DNA of 11,980 nucleotides, from assembly GCA_937863905.1 (NCBI GenBank), contig CALMHV010000312.1, forward strand, positions 1 to 11,980, given 5' to 3'. The DNA comes from an uncultured Bacillota bacterium (GTDB lineage: Bacteria > Bacillota > Sulfobacillia > UBA995 > UBA9673). Below, one piece after another: positions 1 to 7,218 of the stretch. Numbering within the stretch: the first letter of the stretch is position 1; each line of letters opens with the position of its first letter. A program made the position numbers and the translations under genes. The notes beneath the pieces were generated by a model, which saw only the letters and a list, made by a program, of their open reading frames with translations, did not search any database and had not been told where the DNA came from.

Positions 1-2663
1 GCTTGGGCCGCGGCCAGCCGGGCGGCGGGCACGCGGAAAGGCGAACAGCTGACGTAGTCGAGGCCGGCGCCGTGGCAGAACTCGATGGAACTGGGGTCGC
101 CGCCGTGTTCGCCGCAGATGCCCACCTTGAGGTCCTCGCGCACGTTGCGCCCGCGGAGCACGGCCATCTCCATGAGGCGGCCGACGCCGTCGCGGTCGAG
201 GACGGCGAACGGGTTCTCCTTGAGGACCTTGCGGTCGAGGTAGTAGCCGAGGAACTTGCCCTCGGCGTCGTCGCGGGAAAAGCCGAAGGTCATCTGGGTC
301 AGGTCGTTGGTGCCGAAGGAGAAGAAGTCGGCGTGCCGGGCGATTTCCTCGGCCACCACGCAGGCCCGCGGCACCTCGATCATCGTCCCCACTTTGAAGG
401 GGAACTTGGCGCCGAACTCGGCCATGGTCTCCTCGGCCACGCGCCTGGACATCTCGCGCATCATGACCAACTCGCCCTCGAGGCCGACGAGCGGGACCAT
501 CACCTCGGGCCGCGCGTCGACGCCTTCCTTGACCAGACGCGCCGCCGCCCGGAAAATGGCCCGCACCTGCATCTCGTAGATCTCCGGAAAGGCGACGCCG
601 ACCCGCACGCCGCGGTGCCCCATCATCGGATTGAACTCGGAGAGGGCGGTGACGCGGTTCAGGAGCTTCTCGGCGCGCTCCAGCTTGCGGCGGTCGGCCT
701 CCTTGGCGTCGGACCGGTCGGCTCCGGCGGCCCGCATCTCCGTCACCTTCACCAGGAGTTCGTCGCGGTGCGGCAGGAACTCGTGGAGCGGCGGGTCGAG
801 GAGACGGATGGTCACCGGGTAGCCCCGCATGACCTTGAGGATGCCGTAGAAGTCCTCCTCCTGCATGGGGAGAAGCTCCTCCAGGGCCTTCCGGCGCTTG
901 GCCGCGGTATCGGCCAGGATCATGCGCCGGACGACCGGCACCCGCCCGGGCTTGAGGAACATGTGCTCCGTGCGGCAAAGACCGATACCCCTGGCCCCGA
1001 ACTCGCGAGCCCGGATGGCCTCGGCGGGGGTGTCGGCGTTGGCCCAGACGTCGAGGCGTTTTACGGCGTCGGCCCACTCCAGAAGGGTGTCAAACTCCTC
1101 GCCCAGTTTGGGCTCGACGAGCGGGACCGGGCCGGGGATGACGGCGCCGGTGGCCCCGTCGATGGAAAGGGCGTCGCCCTGCTTGATGATGAACTTCCCG
1201 ACCGTCATCCGCTTCTTGGCGAGGTCGATCTGCAGCGCCTCGCAGCCCACGACGGTGGGCTTTCCCCACTGGCGGGCGACGATGGCCGCATGGCAGGTCA
1301 TCCCGCCCTGGCTGGTGAGGATGCCCCGGGCCGCCAGGATACCTCGGATGTCGTCCGGGTTGGTCATGGGCCGGATGAGGATGACGCCGGCCTTGGGGTC
1401 GCGGGTGACGGCGGCCACGGCGTCGGCCGCGGTGAAGACGGCTCTCCCGGTGGCGGCCCCGGGCGAGGCCGGGAGACCGGTGGCGATGACCTCGAACTTG
1501 GCCTTGGGTTCGATGGTCGGGTGGAGGAGGTGCGGGACCTGCCCGGTCGAGACCCGCATCAGGGCCTCGGCCTTGTCGATGAGCCCTTCACCGACCATGT
1601 CCACGGCGACGCGGACCGCGGCGGCGGCGGTGCGCTTGCCGGCGCGGGTCTGGAGGACGTGGAGTTTGCCTTCCTCCACGGTGAACTCGATGTCCTGCAT
1701 CTCGGAGAAGTGTCTCTCCAGCTTGGCGCAGAGGGCCACGAGCTCGGCATGGATGGCGGGCATCTCGTCCTTCATCTTCGCCACCCTGAGCGGAGTGCGG
1801 ATGCCGGCGACCACGTCCTCGCCCTGGGCGTTGACGAGGTACTCCCCGTACATCCCCGGCTCCCCGGTGGCGGGGTTCCGGGTGAAAAGGACGCCCGTCG
1901 CCGAGCGCGGCCCGAGATTGCCGAAGACCATGGTCTGGACATTGACGGCCGTGCCGAGGTCGTGGGGTATCTTGCTCTCGTCGCGGTAGACGATGGCCCG
2001 GTCGTTGTTCCAGGAGGCGAACACGGCCCGGACAGCGAGGCGAAGCTGCTCCCGCGCGTCCTGGGGGAAGGCGGAACCGGTCGAGCGGGCGATGTGCCCG
2101 ACGTAGGCGGTGATGAGGGCCTTCAGGTCGGCGACGGAGAGTTCGTTGTCGTACCTGACCCCGGCCTTCTTCCGGCGGGCCCCGAGAATCCTGTCGAAGG
2201 CGTGGTGCTCCATCCGGAGGACAACGTTGCCGAACATCTGGATGAAGCGGCGATAGCAGTCGTAGGCGAAACGGGGGTCTCCGCAGAGGGCCGCCAAGCC
2301 CTCGACGGTCGCGTCGTTGAGGCCCAGGTTCAAGATGGTGTCCATCATCCCGGGCATGGAGACCATGGCCCCGGAGCGGACGGAGACGAGGAGCGGGTTT
2401 CCGGGGTCGCCGAGTCGCTTTCCCGTCTTCTTCTCGACGACCGCCAGGCGGTCCCAGACCTGCTCCTCGAGCCCGAGCGGGAAGCGGCTTCCGGCCTGGT
2501 AAAAGGCGATGCAGGCCTCGGTGGAGATGGTGAAACCGGGCGGCACCGGGAGGCCGAGGTTGGTCATCTCGGCCAGGTTGGCGCCCTTACCCCCGAGGAG
2601 CCGTCTCTGGTCGGCGCGGCCCTCTTCGAAGAGGTACACCCACTTCTTCCCAGGCTGAGACAC
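1..2663 (-). CDS. ppdK: Pyruvate, phosphate dikinase (3' end beyond window)
   Basis: Cytoplasmic enzyme that interconverts ATP, phosphate and pyruvate with AMP, diphosphate and phosphoenolpyruvate. In anaerobes it serves PPi-linked glycolysis or gluconeogenesis. Visible N-terminal ATP-grasp motifs are LLGGKGANLAEMTNLGLPVP (residues 23-42) and SVRSGAMVSMPGMMDTILNL. The swivelling phospho-His domain carries GGMTCHAA with catalytic His458 and the adjacent Thr456. The C-terminal PEP/pyruvate barrel shows LCRTEHMF, DPPLHEF, FNPMMGHRG, FFSFGTNDLTQMTFGFSRDD and GICGEHGGDPSS with catalytic Cys850. The frame is open for 887 residues and ends in VSCSPFRVPAARLAAAQ, so only about seven residues are missing compared with the well-studied 874-residue clostridial enzyme. 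The GTG start at 2663 places WVYLFEEG close to the N-terminus, as in homologues. An in-frame TTG at 2684 with GGAGAG just upstream is a credible alternative. The gene lies 64 bp after glyS with no terminator between, so cotranscription is likely. Confidence 0.96.
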   Translation of the reverse strand, partial: MSQPGKKWVYLFEEGRADQRRLLGGKGANLAEMTNLGLPVPPGFTISTEACIAFYQAGSRFPLGLEEQVWDRLAVVEKKTGKRLGDPGNPLLVSVRSGAMVSMPGMMDTILNLGLNDATVEGLAALCGDPRFAYDCYRRFIQMFGNVVLRMEHHAFDRILGARRKKAGVRYDNELSVADLKALITAYVGHIARSTGSAFPQDAREQLRLAVRAVFASWNNDRAIVYRDESKIPHDLGTAVNVQTMVFGNLGPRSATGVLFTRNPATGEPGMYGEYLVNAQGEDVVAGIRTPLRVAKMKDEMPAIHAELVALCAKLERHFSEMQDIEFTVEEGKLHVLQTRAGKRTAAAAVRVAVDMVGEGLIDKAEALMRVSTGQVPHLLHPTIEPKAKFEVIATGLPASPGAATGRAVFTAADAVAAVTRDPKAGVILIRPMTNPDDIRGILAARGILTSQGGMTCHAAIVARQWGKPTVVGCEALQIDLAKKRMTVGKFIIKQGDALSIDGATGAVIPGPVPLVEPKLGEEFDTLLEWADAVKRLDVWANADTPAEAIRAREFGARGIGLCRTEHMFLKPGRVPVVRRMILADTAAKRRKALEELLPMQEEDFYGILKVMRGYPVTIRLLDPPLHEFLPHRDELLVKVTEMRAAGADRSDAKEADRRKLERAEKLLNRVTALSEFNPMMGHRGVRVGVAFPEIYEMQVRAIFRAAARLVKEGVDARPEVMVPLVGLEGELVMMREMSRRVAEETMAEFGAKFPFKVGTMIEVPRACVVAEEIARHADFFSFGTNDLTQMTFGFSRDDAEGKFLGYYLDRKVLKENPFAVLDRDGVGRLMEMAVLRGRNVREDLKVGICGEHGGDPSSIEFCHGAGLDYVSCSPFRVPAARLAAAQ

Positions 2664-2707
2664 TACCGGTGCCCCCGTCCCCAATTTCTCTCCGGATACC
2701 TTGGCGT

Positions 2708-2721
2708 GCACCGGCCGGTGC
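2708..2721. repeat. Perfect 14-bp palindrome between glyS and ppdK
   Basis: GCACCGGCCGGTGC is a perfect palindrome in the 64-bp gap between the glyS stop and the ppdK start. As RNA it could form a 5-bp stem with a GGCC tetraloop. No T-run follows it on either strand, so it does not look like an intrinsic terminator. It could be an mRNA processing or stability element, a protein binding site, or chance in GC-rich DNA. Confidence 0.4.
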
Positions 2722-2727
2722 GCGCGG

Positions 2728-4935
2728 CTAGGCGCCCTCGATGACCAACCGGGAGAGGTCGCCGGCCGCGCCCATGAGCCCGGCCACGGCCTTGATGAGG
2801 GCCAAGCGGTTCTCCCGGATGATTTCGTCCTCCGCCATGACGAGAACCTTGTCGAAGAAGCGGTCCACGGAGGGGCGGAGTCCCGACAACTCAGCGAGGA
2901 CCTTCTGGTACCCGTCGACAAGCACGTCCATCGCGTCCGAACCGTGTCCCCCGGTCGCGGCGCGTCTCGCCTTCTCCTCTGAGAGTTCGACAAGGGCCCC
3001 GACCCGTTCCTGCGCAGCTAGGCAAGCCTGGTAGAGTTCGAACTCGGCTTCTTCCGAGAAGTGGTTGGGCGTCGGTGGCCGGTCGCCCGGAGCGGTCTTG
3101 CCGGCGAGCCCGGTGACGCGGATGTAGGAGGCGGCCAGGTCCTCGAAGGGGCCCGAGCCCTTGAAAGCCTTCAGGGCCCTCGCCCTGGCCACGGTCCGGG
3201 CGGGGTCGCCCTCGCGGCCCCAGTCCGCCGTGGCGGCGTCGATGACGTCGTAGGGAAGACCCTCGTCCTCGAGGAGACCCCGCAGGCGCGGCAGGAAGAA
3301 CGTGAGGACGGCGGCCGTCAGGCGCCGGGCGTCCCAGGCGTCGCCCTTGGCCGGGCTCGGCAAGGCCTCGACGAAGGTCCGGAACGGCTCGGCCGCCCTC
3401 GGGATGAGATTGGCCAAAGACAGAAGGTAGCCGGAAGCGACGGCTATGGCCACGATGCCCGCCGCCTGACGGCGCAGGGCGTGCGGGTCGTTCGACCCCG
3501 TCGGCTCGATGCCCGCCGCGAAGCACCCGACGATGGTGTCCAGCTTGTCGGCGATGGCCAAAATGCGGCCCGTGTGGGCCGAAGGCAGCTTGCCGCCGGC
3601 CCGGACAGGCAGGTACTGCTGGGCGATGGCCTCCGCCACCTCGGGGTCCTCTCCCGAGAGCAGGGCGTACTCCCGCCCCATCGCTCCCTGGAGAGAGGTC
3701 AGTTCCTTGACCATCATCGTGGCCAGGTCGGCCTTGGCCAGGCGGGCGGCCCGCCCCACCTTGGCCGCGCCCTCCAGCGGCAGCCCGAGTCCCTGCCACA
3801 GGTCGCCGGTCAGGCCGACCAGGCGGTCGGTCTTGTCGCGGAGGCTCCCGAAGTTCTCGAGGAACAGGATGCCGCCCAGGTCCTCGACCCGGTCGGCGAG
3901 CGGGCGCTTTCCGTCCTCACGGAAGAAGAACCGGGCGTCGGACAGGCGGGCGGCGAGGACGCGTTCGTTGCCGGCCCGGACGAGGTCGACACCTGCCTCG
4001 CCCCCGTTCCGGATGACGATGAACACCGGCAGCAAGGCCCCGTCCTGGGCCTCGGCCACCGGGATGTAGCGCTGATGGTGGCGCATGGTCGTCGCCAGGA
4101 CCGGCGCGGGTAAATCGAGGAACTCCCGCGAGAAAGACCCGGCCAGGGCTGTGGGGTATTCGACCAGGAAGGTTATCTCGTCGAGGAGGTCGTCGTCCAG
4201 GACCGGCCAGCCACCGCGCCGGGCGGCCTCACGCGAGGCCCCCTCGGCGATGACGCGCCGGCGCTCGTCTTGGTCGACCATGACCCCGACGCGCTCCAGG
4301 ACTTCGCGGTAGGCGGAAGCCCGGAAGACCGTGGGCGTCTCGTCCGGGGCCAGGAAGCGGTGGCCGCGCGTCGAGCGCCCGGCCCGGATACCGGCGAGTT
4401 CGACGGAAAGGGCCTCGTCGCCGTAGATGGCGACCAGCCAGCGGATGGGGCGAACAAAGCGGAACTCGGACGAGCCCCAACGCATCGGGCGCTCGACCTG
4501 GAGGGAGTTGATGATGCAAACGGCCGCCTCGGCCAGGACCTCCTGGGCCGGGCGCCCGACGCTGGTCTTGATGGCGAACACGTACCATCCGGCCGGCGTG
4601 TCCTTGATGAAGAGCTCCTCGGGCGTCACGCCCTGGGCCCGGGTGAAGCCCTCGCCCGCCTTGGTGAGTTGGCCGCCGGCCTGGCCGGCCTCGCCGTAGG
4701 CCACCCGCTCGGACGGACCCTTCGCTTCCATCTGCTCGTCGCGCTGGCGCTCGGCGACCCCTGGCGCGTAGAAGGCCAGGCGCCGGGGAGTGCCCCAGAT
4801 GTGGATGTCGTCGTAGGAAAGGCGGCTGGCCTCAAGGGTTTCGCGGCCGGCCCGTTCGAGGTCGGCCAGGAGCCCGGGCATGAGCTTGGCGGGTATCTCC
4901 TCGGTGCCTATCTCCAGGAGGAAGTCGTCCTTCAC
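2728..4935 (-). CDS. glyS: Glycyl-tRNA synthetase beta subunit
   Basis: Beta subunit of the bacterial alpha2-beta2 glycyl-tRNA synthetase. It binds tRNA-Gly and works with GlyQ to charge it. The product is 735 residues, somewhat longer than the usual 670-690. Family signatures in order are [13 protein letters not shown] (6-18), WGTPRRLA (47-54), MRHHQRYIP (284-292) of the HD-like region, [17 protein letters not shown] (401-417), [20 protein letters not shown] (462-481) and [17 protein letters not shown]-type anticodon-binding C-terminus has [12 protein letters not shown] (693-704). The start is GTG at 4935. It sits 9 nt after GGAGG, overlaps the glyQ stop as GTGA, and places the LEIGTEE motif at the N-terminus. 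The open frame continues 78 codons further upstream, but that part is an off-frame reading of glyQ. The 4-bp overlap suggests translational coupling that keeps the subunits balanced. Confidence 0.96.
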   Translation of the reverse strand: MKDDFLLEIGTEEIPAKLMPGLLADLERAGRETLEASRLSYDDIHIWGTPRRLAFYAPGVAERQRDEQMEAKGPSERVAYGEAGQAGGQLTKAGEGFTRAQGVTPEELFIKDTPAGWYVFAIKTSVGRPAQEVLAEAAVCIINSLQVERPMRWGSSEFRFVRPIRWLVAIYGDEALSVELAGIRAGRSTRGHRFLAPDETPTVFRASAYREVLERVGVMVDQDERRRVIAEGASREAARRGGWPVLDDDLLDEITFLVEYPTALAGSFSREFLDLPAPVLATTMRHHQRYIPVAEAQDGALLPVFIVIRNGGEAGVDLVRAGNERVLAARLSDARFFFREDGKRPLADRVEDLGGILFLENFGSLRDKTDRLVGLTGDLWQGLGLPLEGAAKVGRAARLAKADLATMMVKELTSLQGAMGREYALLSGEDPEVAEAIAQQYLPVRAGGKLPSAHTGRILAIADKLDTIVGCFAAGIEPTGSNDPHALRRQAAGIVAIAVASGYLLSLANLIPRAAEPFRTFVEALPSPAKGDAWDARRLTAAVLTFFLPRLRGLLEDEGLPYDVIDAATADWGREGDPARTVARARALKAFKGSGPFEDLAASYIRVTGLAGKTAPGDRPPTPNHFSEEAEFELYQACLAAQERVGALVELSEEKARRAATGGHGSDAMDVLVDGYQKVLAELSGLRPSVDRFFDKVLVMAEDEIIRENRLALIKAVAGLMGAAGDLSRLVIEGA

Positions 4936-5888
4936 TTTGGGCCACCTCCGATCAGGACCGCGCCCGGGGCCTTGCCCGCGCCGCCCGAGGCGCCGCCCGG
5001 TGCCCCGGTCCGCAGGCTCCCGAGCAGCGGGAACCCTTCGCTCTCGCGCCCGGCCAGCCAACCCTTGGCGGCCCGGCGGGCCAGAGCGCGCACGCGGCCC
5101 AGGAACTTGGTCCGCTCCGTGACGCTGATGGCCCCGCGCGCCTCCAGGAGGTTGAAGGCGTGGGAGCACTTGAGGACGTAGTCGTAGGCCGGCAGGACCA
5201 GCCCGGTCTCCAGGAGACGCTTGGCCTCGGCCTCGTACGTGTTGAACAGGCCGAAGAGCATCGGCACGTCGGCCTCGTCGAAACCGTACCGGGAGTGCTC
5301 GACCTCGAAGCGGTAGGCCATCTCGCCGTAGGTGACGTCCTTGCTCCAGCGGATGTCCCAGAAGTTGTCCACGCCCTGGATGTACATGGCCAGGCGCTCC
5401 AGACCGTAGGTTATCTCCGCCGGGACGGGCCGGCAGTCGAGCCCGCCGACCTGCTGGAAGTAGGTGAACTGGGTTATCTCCATGCCGTCGAGCCAGATCT
5501 CCCAGCCCAGACCCCAGGCCGACAGGGTCGGGGCCTCCCAGTTGTCTTCGACCAGGCGAATGTCGTGGCGCTGCGGGTCGATGCCCAGAGCCTCCAGGCT
5601 GCGGAGGTAGAGGTCGACGACATCGTCCGGGGAGGGCTTGAGGAGGACCTGGTACTGGTAGAAGCAGCCGACGCGGTTGGGGTTCTCGCCGTAGCGGGCG
5701 TCGGACGGGCGGCGCGAGGGTTCGACGTACCCGACGCGCCAGGGCTCGGGACCCAGGGCCCGGAAGAAGGTGGCCGGGTTCATCGTCCCGGCGCCTTTCT
5801 CCAGGTCGTAGGGGTGGACGATGACGCAGCCCTGGTCGTTCCAGAAGCGGTCGAGCTTCATGATGATCTCCTGCAGGGTGAGGCTCAC
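4932..5888 (-). CDS. glyQ: Glycyl-tRNA synthetase alpha subunit
   Basis: Catalytic alpha subunit of heterotetrameric glycyl-tRNA synthetase. It forms glycyl-adenylate and, with GlyS, glycyl-tRNA in the cytoplasm. The 318-residue product is nearly collinear with known GlyQ. It starts [20 protein letters not shown], followed by [19 protein letters not shown], the class II motif 2 region [19 protein letters not shown], then [36 protein letters not shown] and the C-terminal AHSFNLLEAR-like and ISVTER segments. The start is GTG at 5888, 8 nt after a GGGAGGG site, and its GTGA overlaps the stop of the preceding small gene. Homologues usually end near residue 295-303. Here a Gly/Ala-rich tail of about 25 residues (from about residue 294) follows and contains the glyS ribosome binding site. 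Expression should follow the T-box leader upstream. Confidence 0.97.
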   Translation of the reverse strand: MSLTLQEIIMKLDRFWNDQGCVIVHPYDLEKGAGTMNPATFFRALGPEPWRVGYVEPSRRPSDARYGENPNRVGCFYQYQVLLKPSPDDVVDLYLRSLEALGIDPQRHDIRLVEDNWEAPTLSAWGLGWEIWLDGMEITQFTYFQQVGGLDCRPVPAEITYGLERLAMYIQGVDNFWDIRWSKDVTYGEMAYRFEVEHSRYGFDEADVPMLFGLFNTYEAEAKRLLETGLVLPAYDYVLKCSHAFNLLEARGAISVTERTKFLGRVRALARRAAKGWLAGRESEGFPLLGSLRTGAPGGASGGAGKAPGAVLIGGGPK

Positions 5889-6028
5889 GAAGGCATCCCT
5901 CCCCCGCCCTCGAGGCGGTCGAGACGCTCCTCGAGCGCCTTCATCCGGCGCCGCACGCGCTGCCCCTCGTCAAAGAGCAGGAATAGGACGGCCAGACCGA
6001 CTAGCCACAACACCGGTCCCAAGGTCAT
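5885..6028 (-). CDS. Small single-pass membrane protein (47 aa), function unknown
   Basis: I do not recognise this as a named family. The 47-residue product begins [19 protein letters not shown], a strongly hydrophobic segment (about residues 3-19) long enough to cross the membrane. A short basic stretch (RVRRRMK) follows, then a charged amphipathic helix ([10 protein letters not shown]) that looks like a short coiled coil, and a Gly-rich end. The positive charges after the segment predict the C-terminus in the cytoplasm. ATG at 6028 follows GGCGGAGGAGGT, one of the best ribosome binding sites in the window. The frame can be extended upstream to 6214, but that part reads through the T-box terminator and antiterminator, so it is not coding. 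The stop overlaps the glyQ start as GTGA. It is therefore the first cistron of the T-box-controlled glyQS operon. A coding role is supported by the ribosome site, the coupling and the clear membrane pattern, but not by homology. Confidence 0.7.
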   Translation of the reverse strand: MTLGPVLWLVGLAVLFLLFDEGQRVRRRMKALEERLDRLEGGGGMPS

Positions 6029-6078
6029 ACCTCCTCCGCCATGGCGTCGGCGGCGGGCCCGTCGCGGCCCTGCCTCCG

Positions 6079-6125
6079 AAAAAAAAGCCCGGCCCTTGGT
6101 CAGAAAGACGCGACCCAGGGACGGG
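6079..6125 (-). terminator. Intrinsic terminator of the T-box leader
   Basis: Read on the minus strand, CCCGTCCCTGGGTC (6125-6112) pairs with GACCAAGGGCCGGG (6101-6088) across a 10-nt loop, with two mismatches. One C and a run of eight T (6086-6079) follow. This is a classical Rho-independent terminator. Its left arm overlaps the antiterminator, so it is conditional on tRNA-Gly charging. It lies about 50 nt upstream of the first cistron. Confidence 0.93.
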
Positions 6126-6150
6126 AGGAATTCCCGCGGTTCCACCCTGG
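6115..6150 (-). promoter_or_regulatory. T-box antiterminator
   Basis: CCAGGG (6150-6145) pairs with CCCTGG (6120-6115) as the lower helix. The 7-nt bulge TGGAACC follows, where TGGA can pair with the free tRNA end. An upper helix forms from GCGGG and CCCGT around the loop AATTCCT. The 3' strand (CCCG and CCCTGG) is the same sequence that forms the 5' arm of the terminator, so the two folds exclude each other. Confidence 0.92.
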
Positions 6151-6327
6151 TTGGCCCTCTGGGATGACCCTTCGGCGCGAAGTTGTGCTCGCCCGCCGGG
6201 ACCGGAGGACCCACCTCAGTTCAGGCCCAGCTCGGAAGCGCCTTCACCGTCCCAAGGCCCACCGGGTTTCCACCGACCACCCGGCTCTCTGAGGAACCCA
6301 GACCGGCTACTCCTCTTCCTCATCGCT

Positions 6328-6355
6328 GGCCGCAACCACGCAGGGCGTGGCGGCC
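6328..6355 (-). other. 5' hairpin at the start of the T-box transcript
   Basis: GGCCGC (6355-6350) pairs with GCGGCC (6333-6328), and inside it CACGC (6349-6345) pairs with GCGTG (6341-6337) around a CCT loop, with a GTT bulge on the 3' side. The stem starts within a few bases of the predicted transcription start. Its last bases, GGCC, are also the first bases of the Stem I basal helix, so the two pairings compete. It may protect the 5' end or tune Stem I folding. Confidence 0.5.
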
Positions 6356-6364
6356 TAGGACAAC

Positions 6365-6393
6365 AATCTAGCATCCCTGGGAGGGGGTGTCAA
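6365..6393 (-). promoter_or_regulatory. Sigma-A-type promoter for the T-box operon
   Basis: The minus strand shows a perfect -35 TTGACA (6393-6388), a 17-bp spacer, and the -10 TAGATT (6370-6365; four of six matches to TATAAT). Initiation is expected near 6358, just before the leader hairpin and Stem I. The promoter lies in the gap after the recO stop, so glyQS has its own promoter. No terminator separates it from recO, so read-through from deoC-recO would also meet the T-box. Confidence 0.85.
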
Positions 6394-6408
6394 CGCGGAG
6401 CCGACTCG

Positions 6409-7218
6409 CTACTCCAGGACCGAATCCAGGAAATCGAGCGACTTGAGCTGCCGGTCCAGGTGATAGAGAATGTGGGCCCGCAGGGCACGCTCCATCTCCT
6501 TGGCCGCCCGGGGCGTCAGCCGCAGGATCCGGGCCTGCTCCGTTGTGGCCGTCGCCAGATGGCGCATGGTCGCCAGCGTGCCGGCCGCCAGGAGGATGAC
6601 CACCGGCCCGGGGGTATCCCCTTGCCCCTCCTCCCCGTCTCCGGCCGAAACGGCCCGGCAGGCCGGGCAGACCACGCCGCCGGCCACCGGGCTGAAGGCC
6701 ACCGCCCCCACGCCCGCCCAGAGGCCCACCGGCTGGCCGCAGGTGGCGCAGGCGTCGAGCGAGGGGCTGAAACCGGCCAGGCCCAGGAGGCGCAGGTCGA
6801 AGGAGCGCAGGATGTGGTTCACGTTGGCCGGGGTGGGCTCGGCCGCCTCCAGCCGGCGGAAGTGCTCCAGGGTGAGGTCAAAGATGTCGGGGTTGGGATC
6901 CTGGTCGCGGGCGATATCGTCCACCAGTTCGACCATGTAGCTCGCCGCCGCCAGCTTGAGCAGGTCGTCCCGCAGGGGGGCGAAGGACTCGACGATCTCG
7001 CACTCGCTGACCCCGTCCAGGGTGCGCCCCTGCCAGAGAAAGAAAAGGTTGTGTGAGAACGGCTGGCACGGGCCGCGCAAGACGCTCTGCGTCCGCCGCG
7101 TCCCCTTGGCCACCGCCTCGAGCTTGCCCAGACTCCGGTCGAGGATGGTGAGGATGCGGTCCGACTCGCCGAAGTCCCGGGCCTTGAGGATGATGCCGTC
7201 GGCCTTGTAGCTAGGCAC
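6409..7218 (-). CDS. recO: DNA repair protein RecO
   Basis: Recombination mediator of the RecFOR pathway. It binds single-stranded DNA and SSB and helps load RecA at gaps. The 269-residue product starts [20 protein letters not shown], the typical N-terminal OB-fold opening (GIIL..RD.GESDRI), with [17 protein letters not shown] after it. The helical C-terminal part includes [13 protein letters not shown] and four zinc-ligand cysteines in CATC (157, 160) and CPAC (184, 187). A hydrophilic insert near residues 191-204 ([13 protein letters not shown]) follows the zinc knuckle. The length is normal for the family. GTG at 7218 is chosen because it places the conserved opening at residue 1. It overlaps the end of deoC by 8 bp, so coupling to deoC translation is likely, and the ribosome site is weak. 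In many Bacillota recO follows era and precedes glyQS. Here deoC takes the upstream position. Confidence 0.95.
   Translation of the reverse strand: MPSYKADGIILKARDFGESDRILTILDRSLGKLEAVAKGTRRTQSVLRGPCQPFSHNLFFLWQGRTLDGVSECEIVESFAPLRDDLLKLAAASYMVELVDDIARDQDPNPDIFDLTLEHFRRLEAAEPTPANVNHILRSFDLRLLGLAGFSPSLDACATCGQPVGLWAGVGAVAFSPVAGGVVCPACRAVSAGDGEEGQGDTPGPVVILLAAGTLATMRHLATATTEQARILRLTPRAAKEMERALRAHILYHLDRQLKSLDFLDSVLE

Larger units (their letters stand above)
6079..6331 (-). promoter_or_regulatory. Glycine T-box riboswitch (tRNA-Gly sensing leader)
   Basis: The leader RNA has the hallmark elements of a class I T-box in the right order. The Stem I base pairs CCAGC (6329-6325) with GCTGG (6231-6227). 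The S-turn strands are AGTA (6311-6308) and GAA (6245-6243). The GAA is followed directly by GGC (6242-6240), a glycine specifier codon. The distal arm pairs CCGGGT (6284-6279) with ACCCGG (6267-6262), preceded by an AGAGAG bulge. A linker of about 75 nt with one small stem (CGGCG/CGCCG) then leads to the T-box AGGGTGGAACCGCG (6148-6135). No large Stem II is evident, as is usual for glyQS leaders. Uncharged tRNA-Gly should pair through its anticodon and its ACCA end, stabilising the antiterminator and allowing transcription of the small gene, glyQ and glyS. Charged tRNA leaves the terminator to form. The glycine assignment follows from the specifier and the downstream genes. Confidence 0.93.

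Noticed and set aside
2708..2721. Palindrome after glyS as an intrinsic terminator
   Set aside because: No T-run follows on either strand and the stem would have only five pairs around a tetraloop.
3..2744. Plus-strand open frame of 913 codons
   Set aside because: It lies opposite ppdK, whose motifs are unmistakable on the minus strand. Its translation is low-complexity (rich in Gly, His, Glu, Asp, Val) as expected of an antisense shadow in GC-rich DNA.
4936..5169. Upstream extension of glyS by 78 codons
   Set aside because: It overlaps glyQ in another frame and is Arg/Gly/Pro-rich. The conserved N-terminus and ribosome site fix GTG 4935.
6029..6214. N-terminal extension of the small membrane protein to 109 residues
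   Set aside because: These bases form the T-box antiterminator and terminator, and the predicted peptide there is Arg/Pro-rich. ATG 6028 has the ribosome site.
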